Made by a program: the position numbers and the translations under genes
Shown here: piece after piece, positions 41,104 to 49,804 of the stretch
Layout of the letters: the number at the start of each line of letters is the position of its first letter
Numbering within the stretch: the stretch's first letter is position 1
The notes under the pieces: model-generated
Database searches by the model: none
Seen by the model: the letters and a program-made list of their open reading frames with translations, nothing else
Told to the model about the DNA's origin: nothing
Assembly (NCBI RefSeq): GCF_046614695.1
Contig: NZ_JBKKHQ010000008.1
Coordinates: forward strand, 127,819 to 191,818
Reading direction: 5' to 3'
DNA: 64,000 nt
Source: Pokkaliibacter sp046614695
GTDB taxonomy: Bacteria; Pseudomonadota; Gammaproteobacteria; Pseudomonadales; Balneatricaceae

Positions 41104-43764
41104 GTGCAAGACATTATCGAAGATAAGGATCCTATCGAAACTCAGGAATGGCTAGACGCCCTTGAGTCGGTGGCGAAAAACGAAGGTGATGACCGTGCTG
41201 GATATATCCTGCGTCGTCTGGGCAACCATGCTCGTGACCTGGGTGTAGATAATTTCACCAGCCTCAACACTCCCTATGTCAACACTATCAAGCCCAAGGA
41301 CGAAGCCCGCATGCCGGGTGATTTGTTCATGGAGCGCCGTATTCGCTCGCTGATCCGCTGGAATGCTCTGGCGATGGTTATGCGTGCAAACGACAATGAT
41401 GAGGGACTTGGCGGTCACATCTCTTCATTCTCTTCCTCTGCCACCCTTTACGATGTGGGCTTCAACTACTTCTTCCGTGGACCTGAAGGCGATCAGGAAG
41501 CGGATATGGTGTTCTTCCAGGGCCACATTTCCCCTGGTATTTACGCCCGTGCCTATCTGGAAGGCCGACTGTCAGAGCAGCAGCTGGATAACTTCCGTCG
41601 TGAAGTCGATGGCAATGGCTTGTCTTCGTATCCCCACCCCTGGTTGATGCCTGATTTCTGGCAGTTCCCGACCGTTTCCATGGGCCTTGGTCCTATCCAG
41701 GCGATTTATCAGGCGCACATCATGCGCTATCTGGATGCGCGTGAACTGGTGCAGCGTGGCGACCGTAAGGTTTGGTGTTTCATGGGCGATGGTGAATGTG
41801 ATGAGCCAGAAAGCCTTGGCGCCATTTCTCTGGCGGGCCGTGAGAAGCTCGACAACCTTATCTTCGTGATCAACTGTAACTTGCAGCGTCTGGATGGTCC
41901 TGTTCGTGGTAACGGTAAAATCGTTCAGGAACTGGAAGGCATCTTCCGTGGTGCTGGCTGGAACGTTATCAAAGTACTTTGGGGCCGCCATTGGGATCCG
42001 CTGCTTGAGCGTGATGAGCAGGGTCTGTTGCAACAGCGTATGGACGAAGTGGTCGACGGCGAGCTGCAGAACTACAAAGCCAATGGTGGTGCCTACACCC
42101 GTGAGCACTTCTTCGGCAAGTATCCTGATTTGAAGGACATGGTTTCTGATCTGAGCGATCAGGACATCATGAACCTGAACCGTGGTGGTCACGATCCTTA
42201 CAAGGTTTACGCGGCGTATCACGAAGCGGTTAATCACAAAGGACAGCCAACTGTCATTCTGGCGCAGACCGTAAAAGGTTACGGTACCGGTACTTCCGGT
42301 GAAGCCAAGAACGACACTCACTCCATGAAAAAAGTGAAAATGGACGACCTGAAGGCCTTCCGTGATCGCTTCAATATTCCTCTGGATGATGAGCAGCTTG
42401 AGTCCATCCCTTACTATCGTCCTGCGCCAGACAGTCCTGAACTGAAGTACATGTTTGACCGTCGTAAGGCACTGGGTGGCATGTACCCTGTACGTCGCAG
42501 TGATTTTGAGGCACTGGAAACCCCGGATCTGGATTCTCTGAAGAGCCAGCTCAAGGGTACAGGTGATCGTGAGATTTCCAGCACCATGGCGTTTGTTCGT
42601 ATCCTGTCGACCATCGTCAAGGACAAGAACATCGGCCCACGTATCGTGCCAATCGTTCCTGATGAAGCCCGTACCTTTGGTATGGAAGGTATGTTCCGTC
42701 AGCTGGGTATCTACAGCTCCGCCGGACAGCGATATACCCCCCATGATCGTGACCAGATCATGTACTACAAAGAGTCCAAAGACGGTCAGATTCTGGAAGA
42801 AGGTATCAACGAGCCGGGCGCCATGTCTGCGTGGATTGCTTGTGCGACTTCCTACGCCAACAACAACTATGCACTGATCCCGTTCTACGTGTACTACTCC
42901 ATGTTCGGTTTCCAGCGTATCGGTGACTTGGCGTGGGCAGCTGGCGACATGCAGGCGCGCGGCTTCTTGATCGGTGCTACTTCTGGCCGTACTACGCTGA
43001 ACGGTGAAGGTCTGCAGCATGAAGATGGCCATAGCCATATCGTTGCCAGCACCATCCCGAACTGTGTGACTTATGACCCTACTTACAGCTATGAGCTGGC
43101 GGTCATCATTCAGGACGGTATCCGCCGCATGTACCGTGAGAAGGAAAGCAAGTTCTACTACATCACCACGATGAACGAGAACTATCAGCATCCTGATATG
43201 CCTGCTGATGCTGAAGAAGGCATCATCAAAGGTATGTATCTGCTGGAACAGGGCAACCCTGCCTCTGAGCTGACTGTTCAGCTGATGGGTTCTGGTACCA
43301 TCCTGAACGAAGTTCGCGAGGGTGCGAAACTGCTGAAAGAGCATTTCAACGTTGACTCTCATATCTGGAGTGCAACCTCCATGAATGAGCTGCGCCGTGA
43401 AGCTCTGGATTGCCAGCGTTATAACCTGCTGCATCCTGAAGCAGAACCGCGCGTACCTTACGTGACTGAATGCCTGAGCAAGTTCAATGCGCCTGTTATT
43501 GCTTCTACTGACTACATGAAGCTTTACTCTGACCAGCTGCGTGAATTCGTACCTCACCGCTTCAAGGTGCTGGGCACTGACGGCTTCGGCCGAAGCGATA
43601 CCCGTAAGAAACTGCGTCACTTCTTCGAGGTTGACCGCCACTTCGTTGCTGTTGCTGCACTGAAAGCACTGGCTGAAGAAGGCAAGATCGAAGCAAGCGA
43701 AGTGACTCGCGCGATCAAACTGTTTGGTATCAACCCAGACAAGCCAAACCCCCTGAACGTTTGA
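41104..43764 (+). CDS. aceE: Pyruvate dehydrogenase E1 component
   Basis: Thiamine-diphosphate-dependent homodimeric E1 of the pyruvate dehydrogenase complex. From the GTG at 41104 (GGGGAA site) it has 886 residues (E. coli 887) and begins like its family, DPIETQEWLDALESV. The ThDP-binding motif starts at GDGECDEPES (near residue 228) and ends at LIFVINCN. Other conserved segments are HISSFSSSATLYDVGFNYFF, GHISPGIYARA and QHEDGHSHI. The ATG at 41059 gives an extended form. It follows pdhR and precedes aceF by 30 bp. The lpd gene of the usual operon is not present after aceF. Confidence 0.97.
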   Translation: MQDIIEDKDPIETQEWLDALESVAKNEGDDRAGYILRRLGNHARDLGVDNFTSLNTPYVNTIKPKDEARMPGDLFMERRIRSLIRWNALAMVMRANDNDEGLGGHISSFSSSATLYDVGFNYFFRGPEGDQEADMVFFQGHISPGIYARAYLEGRLSEQQLDNFRREVDGNGLSSYPHPWLMPDFWQFPTVSMGLGPIQAIYQAHIMRYLDARELVQRGDRKVWCFMGDGECDEPESLGAISLAGREKLDNLIFVINCNLQRLDGPVRGNGKIVQELEGIFRGAGWNVIKVLWGRHWDPLLERDEQGLLQQRMDEVVDGELQNYKANGGAYTREHFFGKYPDLKDMVSDLSDQDIMNLNRGGHDPYKVYAAYHEAVNHKGQPTVILAQTVKGYGTGTSGEAKNDTHSMKKVKMDDLKAFRDRFNIPLDDEQLESIPYYRPAPDSPELKYMFDRRKALGGMYPVRRSDFEALETPDLDSLKSQLKGTGDREISSTMAFVRILSTIVKDKNIGPRIVPIVPDEARTFGMEGMFRQLGIYSSAGQRYTPHDRDQIMYYKESKDGQILEEGINEPGAMSAWIACATSYANNNYALIPFYVYYSMFGFQRIGDLAWAAGDMQARGFLIGATSGRTTLNGEGLQHEDGHSHIVASTIPNCVTYDPTYSYELAVIIQDGIRRMYREKESKFYYITTMNENYQHPDMPADAEEGIIKGMYLLEQGNPASELTVQLMGSGTILNEVREGAKLLKEHFNVDSHIWSATSMNELRREALDCQRYNLLHPEAEPRVPYVTECLSKFNAPVIASTDYMKLYSDQLREFVPHRFKVLGTDGFGRSDTRKKLRHFFEVDRHFVAVAALKALAEEGKIEASEVTRAIKLFGINPDKPNPLNV

Positions 43765-43794
43765 TCGAGTCATTAACGGATTAAGAGGTGACGA

Positions 43795-45759
43795 ATGAGT
43801 ACTGAAACTATCAACGTGCCAGATATCGGTGGCGGTGAAGCAGACGTCATTGAAGTGTGCGTCAGTGTAGGCGATACCATTTCCGAAGGTGATTCCTTAA
43901 TCGTTCTGGAAACGGATAAAGCCTCCATGGAAGTGCCTGCTCCTAAAGGCGGTACTGTAAAATCCATCATCATCAAAGAAGGCGATAAGGCTTCTGAAGG
44001 TGTTGCGGTTCTTGAGCTTGAAGTCGGTGGTGGTGCTTCTGAGGAAGCGCCTGCCCCTGCGCCAGCGAAAGAAGAACCCAAGCAGGAAGCTGCTCCTGCA
44101 CCACAGAAAGCGGCACCTGCCGCTTCTGCTGGCGGTGTTGAGGAAGTGAAGGTTCCTGATATCGGTGGTGCAACTGATGTCGATGTGATTGAAGTTGTTG
44201 TCAAGGAAGGCCAGGAGGTTGCCGAAGGTGACTCCCTGATCGTGCTTGAAACTGACAAGGCCTCCATGGAGGTTCCTGCACCCAAAGGTGGTGTTGTTAA
44301 GCGCCTGATCGTTAAGGAAGGCGGCAAGGTATCCGAGGGTGATGTCATCCTTGAGCTGTCCGTTGCTGCTGGCCCAAGCGAGCCTACGCCTGTTGAGTCT
44401 GGGGCTGAAGCACCTTCCAAAGCGGAAGAGGCGCCTAAAGCGGCCGCTCCAGCGCCTGTTGCAGGCGGTGTGGAGAAGATCAATGTGCCTGACATCGGTG
44501 GTGCGACTGATGTTGATGTTATTGAAGTCTGTGTTAAAGCAGGCGACAGCATCAGCGAAGGCGATTCACTGATCGTTCTGGAAACAGATAAAGCCTCTAT
44601 GGAAGTGCCTGCGCCGAAGTCTGGCAAGGTTAAGTCCGTAGCACTCAAGGAAGGCTCCAAGGTCTCTGAAGGTGACTTCATTCTTGAGCTGGAAGTGGAA
44701 GGTGCAGCAGCACCCGCGCCTGCAGCTCAGCCAGCAAGTCAGCCCGCGGCCTCAAAGGCAGAGACGCCTAAAGCGGCGGCTCCCGCTGCTGCTAAGGCTG
44801 AACCAGCAGCGCAAGCGACGGGTACTGCAGGCAAGAATGTTCACGCTGGCCCCGCTGTGCGTATGTTGGCCCGTGAGTTTGGGGTAGACCTGAACCTGGT
44901 GACCCCGACGGGTCCTCGTGGTCGTATCCTGAAAGAAGACATTCAGGCCTACGTTAAGCAGGTCATGTCAGGAGCCAAAGCGGCGCCTGCGGCAGCACCT
45001 GCGGCTTCTGCTGTGGCCGGAGCTGGAATTCCTAAGGTACCTGAGATCGACTTTAGCCAGTGGGGCGAAGTTGATATCCAGCCAATGACCAAGATTCATA
45101 AGGTCACGGCATTCAACATGAGTCGCGCCTGGCTGAACGTCCCGCATGTGACTCAATTTGATGATGCGGATATCACTGAGCTGGAAGCCTTCCGTAAAGC
45201 GGTTAAAGCAGAAGCGGAAAAAGAAGGCGTTAAGCTGACTCCGCTGCCCTTCATTTTGAAGGCATGTGCGATGGCACTGAGCAAGTTCCAGAAGTTCAAT
45301 GCGTCCTTGCATGCGGACGGTGAGCATATTGTCTACAAGAAATATGTGAACATCGGTATGGCAGTGGATACGCCGAACGGTTTGGTAGTTCCTGTTATCC
45401 GTGATGCTGACAAGAAGAGCTTGTATGAGCTGTCGCGTGAAGCGAATGAGCTGGCCAAGAAGGCTCAGGAGAAGAAACTCAAGCCAGCAGAAATGCAGGG
45501 AGCCTGCTTCACAGTCTCCAGCCTGGGTGGTATCGGCGGTACTGGCTTTACGCCAATCGTTAATACTCCTGAAGTTGCCATCCTTGGTATCTCCCGTGCC
45601 GACGTTAAGCCGCACTGGAATGGCAAGGAATTCGAGCCTCGCACCATGCTGCCGCTGTGTCTGTCATACGACCACCGTGCAATCAATGGTGGTGATGCAG
45701 GTCGCTTCCTGACTTACATCACTCAGCTGTTGAGTGAAGTTCGTCGTATGCTGCTGTAA
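43795..45759 (+). CDS. aceF: Dihydrolipoamide acetyltransferase (PDH E2), three lipoyl domains
   Basis: Core of the pyruvate dehydrogenase complex. 654 residues: three lipoyl domains (about 1-77, 117-192, 227-300), each with the lipoylated Lys in ETDKASMEVPAP, linked by Ala/Pro-rich hinges; a peripheral subunit-binding domain near 345-385 (VHAGPAVRMLAREFGVDL); and the catalytic CoA-acyltransferase domain (about 425-654) with its HxxxDG-like motif as HRAINGGDAGRF. The near-identical lipoyl units form internal DNA repeats about 330 bp apart that could recombine. A terminator follows directly, so lpd is elsewhere. Confidence 0.97.
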   Translation: MSTETINVPDIGGGEADVIEVCVSVGDTISEGDSLIVLETDKASMEVPAPKGGTVKSIIIKEGDKASEGVAVLELEVGGGASEEAPAPAPAKEEPKQEAAPAPQKAAPAASAGGVEEVKVPDIGGATDVDVIEVVVKEGQEVAEGDSLIVLETDKASMEVPAPKGGVVKRLIVKEGGKVSEGDVILELSVAAGPSEPTPVESGAEAPSKAEEAPKAAAPAPVAGGVEKINVPDIGGATDVDVIEVCVKAGDSISEGDSLIVLETDKASMEVPAPKSGKVKSVALKEGSKVSEGDFILELEVEGAAAPAPAAQPASQPAASKAETPKAAAPAAAKAEPAAQATGTAGKNVHAGPAVRMLAREFGVDLNLVTPTGPRGRILKEDIQAYVKQVMSGAKAAPAAAPAASAVAGAGIPKVPEIDFSQWGEVDIQPMTKIHKVTAFNMSRAWLNVPHVTQFDDADITELEAFRKAVKAEAEKEGVKLTPLPFILKACAMALSKFQKFNASLHADGEHIVYKKYVNIGMAVDTPNGLVVPVIRDADKKSLYELSREANELAKKAQEKKLKPAEMQGACFTVSSLGGIGGTGFTPIVNTPEVAILGISRADVKPHWNGKEFEPRTMLPLCLSYDHRAINGGDAGRFLTYITQLLSEVRRMLL

Positions 45760-45786
45760 TTAGCAGCTAACGCACTGGTACCCTTG

Positions 45787-45816
45787 AAGGCCACTCATTT
45801 GAGTGGCCTTTTTTCA
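45787..45816 (+). terminator. Terminator of aceEF
   Basis: AAGGCCACTC and GAGTGGCCTT form a 10-bp stem with a 4-nt loop followed by TTTT. It lies 28 bp after the aceF stop and just before the next gene's ribosome site. Confidence 0.92.
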
Positions 45817-45832
45817 TTACGCAGGAATCGAC

Positions 45833-47230
45833 ATGCTGTATCAGCAGATTGCCGAACAACTGGGCCAGCAAATACGTCAGGGTGTGTTAACCACGGGGCA
45901 GCGAGTGCCGTCCATCCGTCGTTTGCATAAAGAGTGGGGCGTGAGCCAGAGCACAGCCATGATGGCATTAAGCCTGTTAGAGGCGCAGGGTTTGATTGAG
46001 GCTCGGCCTAAAAGTGGCTTTTACGTGCGCTATGAGTCTCAGTCTGCGGCTCGGATAACCACCATCTCTGCTCCCGTCGAGGTTACCCGGCATGCGTTGA
46101 TCAGCAGGGTATTGCACCAATCCCGTGAGCCGGATGTGATGCATCTTGGCGCGGCAGTCCCTGAGGCAGGGTTTCTGCCAGTGGATATTTTGCGCCGAGT
46201 CACTCATCGCTGCTTACGTGAGAATCCTGAGCTGATGACTGCCTATGCTTTCGCGCCAGGAAGTCTGGTCTTGCGCCAGATGCTGGCACTCAAATTAAGC
46301 CAGCAGGGTATAAAGCTCGAAGCGAGCGAGCTTTCATTGACCCAGGGCTGTCAGGAGGCGCTCAGTCTGGCGCTTCAATCCGTGGTTAATCCCGGAGATC
46401 TGGTTGCCATCGAATCTCCCGCTTATCACGGACTTCTGCAGTTACTGGAGGCTCTGGGGCTAAAGGCTTTGGAGATTCCCTGTGATCTGGCTAGTGGGAT
46501 GAATCCTGAAGCCTTGGCGGAGGCACTCAGGCAGTGGCCGATCAAGGCGCTCGTCGTGTCACCCAACTTTTCCAACCCTACCGGCAGCCTGATGCCGGAA
46601 CCAGCCAAACAGCAATTACTGTCAGTGACTCAGGACTATGACTTACCAGTGATTGAGGATGACACCTATGCGGAGCTGACTCATGGGCGTCGGGTGCCGG
46701 TACCTCTCAAAGCCTGGGATACGTCTGGCAGAGTGTTGTATTGCTCTGCTGTTTCCAAAACCTTCGCGCCAGGATTTCGTGTGGGATGGATTGCTGCGGG
46801 TCGCTACCATCAGCAGGTGCAGCAGTTATTAACGGTCACTACAATGGCCAGCCATGCGCTGTCCCAGCAGGTCGTGGCTACGTTTATGCAAGGTCTGGAA
46901 TACCAGCGTCATATCCAGCGAGTGAGGCGGCGTTATCGGCAGCAGTTGGCGGACTTGTGTCAGTGTTTGCAGAGCCAGGGTCTGGCTCACTGGCGCTATG
47001 TGATGCCGCAAGGTGGTTTTTTGTTGTGGCTTGCATTGGGTGAAGGAGTCGATGCCCTTCAGCTGCATGAATGGTTGCTGGATCGCGGTGTTAGCATTAT
47101 GCCTGGCAGTTTGTTTTCCACCTCAGAGCAGTATCGGCATTGTATTCGTATTAGTACGGCAGTGGAGGCGCCGGATTGGCCTCGTCTGGTTGCCTGGTTG
47201 CGTACTTTTGAGGAAAGCCAGACCGGCTGA
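45833..47230 (+). CDS. MocR-family GntR/aminotransferase regulator
   Basis: A 465-residue fusion of an N-terminal GntR winged HTH (about 1-70: LGQQIRQGVLTTGQRVPSIR, then EWGVSQSTAMMALSLLEAQG) to a fold-type I aminotransferase domain that binds PLP (SPNFSNPTGSLM; Lys in CSAVSKTFAPGFRVGWIAAG; VIEDDTYAELTH). Such proteins act as regulators, not enzymes. PdxR (vitamin B6), GabR and TauR are the known branches and no target is evident here. The ATG at 45833 has AGGAA; an upstream start lies inside the aceF terminator and is rejected. kbl-tdh is convergent. Confidence 0.88.
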   Translation: MLYQQIAEQLGQQIRQGVLTTGQRVPSIRRLHKEWGVSQSTAMMALSLLEAQGLIEARPKSGFYVRYESQSAARITTISAPVEVTRHALISRVLHQSREPDVMHLGAAVPEAGFLPVDILRRVTHRCLRENPELMTAYAFAPGSLVLRQMLALKLSQQGIKLEASELSLTQGCQEALSLALQSVVNPGDLVAIESPAYHGLLQLLEALGLKALEIPCDLASGMNPEALAEALRQWPIKALVVSPNFSNPTGSLMPEPAKQQLLSVTQDYDLPVIEDDTYAELTHGRRVPVPLKAWDTSGRVLYCSAVSKTFAPGFRVGWIAAGRYHQQVQQLLTVTTMASHALSQQVVATFMQGLEYQRHIQRVRRRYRQQLADLCQCLQSQGLAHWRYVMPQGGFLLWLALGEGVDALQLHEWLLDRGVSIMPGSLFSTSEQYRHCIRISTAVEAPDWPRLVAWLRTFEESQTG

Positions 47231-47245
47231 TGAGAACCGGTCTGG
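47218..47245. terminator. Hairpin between MocR gene and tdh
   Basis: CCAGACCGG and CCGGTCTGG form a perfect 9-bp stem with a 10-nt loop that includes the stop codon of the MocR gene. No strong T-run follows in either direction, so it may be a weak convergent terminator. Confidence 0.45.
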
Positions 47246-47269
47246 AATGGGAACGCTGAGGCTAAGACC

Positions 47270-48298
47270 TCAGGTCCAGTCGAGAATCACCTTGCCGGTC
47301 TGCCCGGTATTCATGGCCTCGAAGCCCTGCTCGAACTCTTCGACTTTAAAGTGATGAGTAATGAGAGGGGAGAGATCCAGCCCGCTCTGGAGCATGGCGA
47401 CCATCTTGTACCAGGTCTCGAACATTTCGCGACCATAGATGCCCTTAATGATCAGTCCCTTGAAAATGACCTGACTCCAGTCGATAGCCATTTCTTTGGA
47501 CGGAATACCGAGCATCGCGATTTTACCGCCATGGTTCATACTTTTGAGCATGTCATTAAATGCGGCAGGAACGCCGGACATTTCCAAGCCAATATCAAAA
47601 CCTTCCGTCATGCCGAGTGACTTCATCACATCCTTAATGGAAGTCTCAGCAACATTGATTGCGCGTGTAGCGCCCATCTGTTCTGCCAGTTTCAGGCGGT
47701 ACTCATTCACATCCGTAATCACCACGTGACGAGCGCCCACATGGCGGCAGATCGCAGCGGCCATAATGCCAATGGGACCAGCGCCAGTGATGAGTACATC
47801 TTCGCCGACCAAATCAAACGACAGAGCGGTATGGGCGGCATTGCCAAAGGGATCCAGAATGGAGGCAATATCATCCGGAATGTTCGCCGGCAGCTTGAAG
47901 GCATTAACGGCAGGCAGCACCAGATAATCGGCAAAAGCGCCGGGACGGTTTACACCGACACCCAGGGTTTCACGACACAAGTGTTGTTTTCCGGCACGGC
48001 AGTTACGACAATGGCCACAGGTGATGTGGCCTTCACCTGAAACACGATCTCCAATAGCAAAACCCTGAACATCGGCGCCCATCGCAGCAACTTCACCGAC
48101 ATATTCATGCCCTACATGCATCGGCACAGGAATGGTCTTTTGTGCCCACTCATCCCAGTTCCAGATGTGCATGTCAGTACCACAAATAGCGGTTTTGCGG
48201 ATGCGAATAAGAAGGTCGTTATTGCCGTATTCAGGGACCGGCGCTTCATGAGCCCAAAGGCCTTTCGCCGAGTGAAGTTTTGCCAGGGTACGCATCAT
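47270..48298 (-). CDS. tdh: L-threonine 3-dehydrogenase
   Basis: Zinc- and NAD-dependent oxidation of threonine to 2-amino-3-ketobutyrate. 342 residues (E. coli 341). Zinc and cofactor motifs are AICGTDMHIWNWDEW, VGHEYVGEVAAMG, the structural-zinc cluster CGHCRNCRAGKQHLC and the Rossmann VLITGAGPIGIMAAAI. It is the second gene after kbl (86-bp gap), so the product passes straight to Kbl. Confidence 0.97.
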   Translation of the reverse strand: MMRTLAKLHSAKGLWAHEAPVPEYGNNDLLIRIRKTAICGTDMHIWNWDEWAQKTIPVPMHVGHEYVGEVAAMGADVQGFAIGDRVSGEGHITCGHCRNCRAGKQHLCRETLGVGVNRPGAFADYLVLPAVNAFKLPANIPDDIASILDPFGNAAHTALSFDLVGEDVLITGAGPIGIMAAAICRHVGARHVVITDVNEYRLKLAEQMGATRAINVAETSIKDVMKSLGMTEGFDIGLEMSGVPAAFNDMLKSMNHGGKIAMLGIPSKEMAIDWSQVIFKGLIIKGIYGREMFETWYKMVAMLQSGLDLSPLITHHFKVEEFEQGFEAMNTGQTGKVILDWT

Positions 48299-48384
48299 AG
48301 GCTCCTAGGGTTACAGCTTGTACTGCGAGCGTGCAGTTAAACGTGGTTATATCCTGACCTTGCAGCAAGTGCAATCGGTCGAAA

Positions 48385-49575
48385 TCAGTCAATAATTTGC
48401 AAGGCTTTTCCGACTTTGATGAAGGCGCTGATGGCTGTATCCAGATCTGACTGACTCAGGGCTGCAGACATCTGGGTTCGAATCCGCGCCTGCCCTTGAG
48501 GTACGACCGGGTAGGAAAAACCGGTCACATAAATGCCTTCATCCAGCATCATCGCGGCCATCTCCTGCGCCAGACGGGCATCACCCAGCATCACTGGCAC
48601 AATGGGGTGTTCGCCGGGCAGGAGGTTAAAGCCCGCAGCGGTCATTTTTTCACGGAAGTACTGACTGTTGTGTTTGAGCTTTTTGAGCAAGTCGCCAGAC
48701 TCGGTCAGAAGGTCAATAGCGGCAATGGAAGCTGCGGTGATCATAGGAGCCAGGCTGTTCGAGAACAGGTAGGGGCGCGAGCGCTGACGCAGCAAATCGA
48801 TAACAGGTTTTTTGCCGCTGATATAACCACCTGATGCGCCGCCCAGTGCCTTGCCCAGGGTGCCGGTCAGAATGTCCACATGGTCAATAACGCCACAATG
48901 CTCATGGGTGCCGCGTCCGTTTTCTCCCATAAAGCCAACGGCATGGGAGTCATCCACCATGACCAATGCACCGTAGCGCTCCGCCAGATCACACACGGCC
49001 TGCAGATTGGCGATGGAGCCGTCCATGGAGAAGACACCATCGGTGGCAATCAGAATCGTGCGAGACGACTTTGCCTGTTCAAGCTGGGACTCAAGGTCCG
49101 CCATGTCGTTATTCTGGTAACGATAGCGCTGTGCTTTGCACAGGCGCACGCCGTCAATAATGCTGGCGTGGTTCAGACTGTCTGAAATGATGGCATCTTC
49201 GGGGCCAAGCAGGGTTTCAAACAGGCCGCCATTGGCATCAAAACAGGAGGAGTAGAGGATCGTATCTTCAGTGCAAAGCAGCTGGCTGATACGTTGCTCA
49301 AGGGTTTTGTGAAGATCGTGAGTGCCACAGATGAAGCGGACTGAGGCCATACCGAAACCATGGATATCCAGTGCCTGCTTGGCGGCGGTTACCAGCTTGG
49401 GATGGTCTGCAAGACCGAGATAGTTATTGGCGCAGAGGTTAATAACCTCATCACCATTACGGGTAATGATGTGCGCGCTTTGTGGGCTGCTGATAGGACG
49501 CTCGTCCTTGTAAAGTCCTGCATCGCGAATTTCTGTAAGAGTGCTCTGTACGCGATCATAAAATGTGCTGCTCAT
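48385..49575 (-). CDS. kbl: 2-amino-3-ketobutyrate CoA ligase (glycine C-acetyltransferase)
   Basis: PLP enzyme that cleaves 2-amino-3-ketobutyrate with CoA to glycine and acetyl-CoA. 396 residues (E. coli 398). Motifs are CANNYLGLADHPKL, the PLP His/Asp region VMVDDSHAVGFMGENGRGTH and the Schiff-base Lys in TGTLGKALGGASGGYISG. With tdh it forms the threonine catabolic operon and feeds acetyl-CoA. Confidence 0.97.
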   Translation of the reverse strand: MSSTFYDRVQSTLTEIRDAGLYKDERPISSPQSAHIITRNGDEVINLCANNYLGLADHPKLVTAAKQALDIHGFGMASVRFICGTHDLHKTLEQRISQLLCTEDTILYSSCFDANGGLFETLLGPEDAIISDSLNHASIIDGVRLCKAQRYRYQNNDMADLESQLEQAKSSRTILIATDGVFSMDGSIANLQAVCDLAERYGALVMVDDSHAVGFMGENGRGTHEHCGVIDHVDILTGTLGKALGGASGGYISGKKPVIDLLRQRSRPYLFSNSLAPMITAASIAAIDLLTESGDLLKKLKHNSQYFREKMTAAGFNLLPGEHPIVPVMLGDARLAQEMAAMMLDEGIYVTGFSYPVVPQGQARIRTQMSAALSQSDLDTAISAFIKVGKALQIID

Positions 49576-49771
49576 GGCCGAACCCCTGATGCTGATTGAG
49601 TCATGCCTTCACTGTAGATATTTGATCTGCTGTCGTGTAGATGCAGTTTTGTTTAATTAAACCATAGCAGTTTCACGGCTTTCCCCTGCCTATAGGTATT
49701 TCCTATCAACCCACTGAGAAAGTTCAATCAGTCGAATGATTGAGTTTTTGCTAACTAATGCTTACTTTGTT

Positions 49772-49781
49772 AACCATGGTT
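49772..49781. promoter_or_regulatory. Palindrome AACCATGGTT upstream of mntH
   Basis: Perfect 10-bp palindrome, extended as TTAACCATGGTTGA, 24-33 bp before the mntH start. It is a candidate MntR operator by position; it does not match the E. coli MntR box I recall. Confidence 0.35.
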
Positions 49782-49804
49782 GATTTTATGAAGTGAGGTT
49801 AAGG

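Noticed and set aside
41572..43773. A 733-codon open frame on the minus strand opposite aceE
   Set aside because: It is the antisense shadow of a highly biased, well-identified gene and has no ribosome site, family motif or promoter.
43773..44681. A 302-codon minus-strand frame opposite aceF with repeated Ser/Thr/Pro-rich segments
   Set aside because: The repeats mirror the three lipoyl domains of aceF; the frame is an antisense artefact.
43795..44700. Repeated DNA about 330 bp apart that might suggest a tandem repeat element
   Set aside because: It corresponds to the three lipoyl domains of AceF, a normal feature of this protein family.
47256..47273. Short repeat CTGAGG/CCTCAG at the end of tdh
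   Set aside because: A 6-bp stem covering the tdh stop with no T-run; probably chance.
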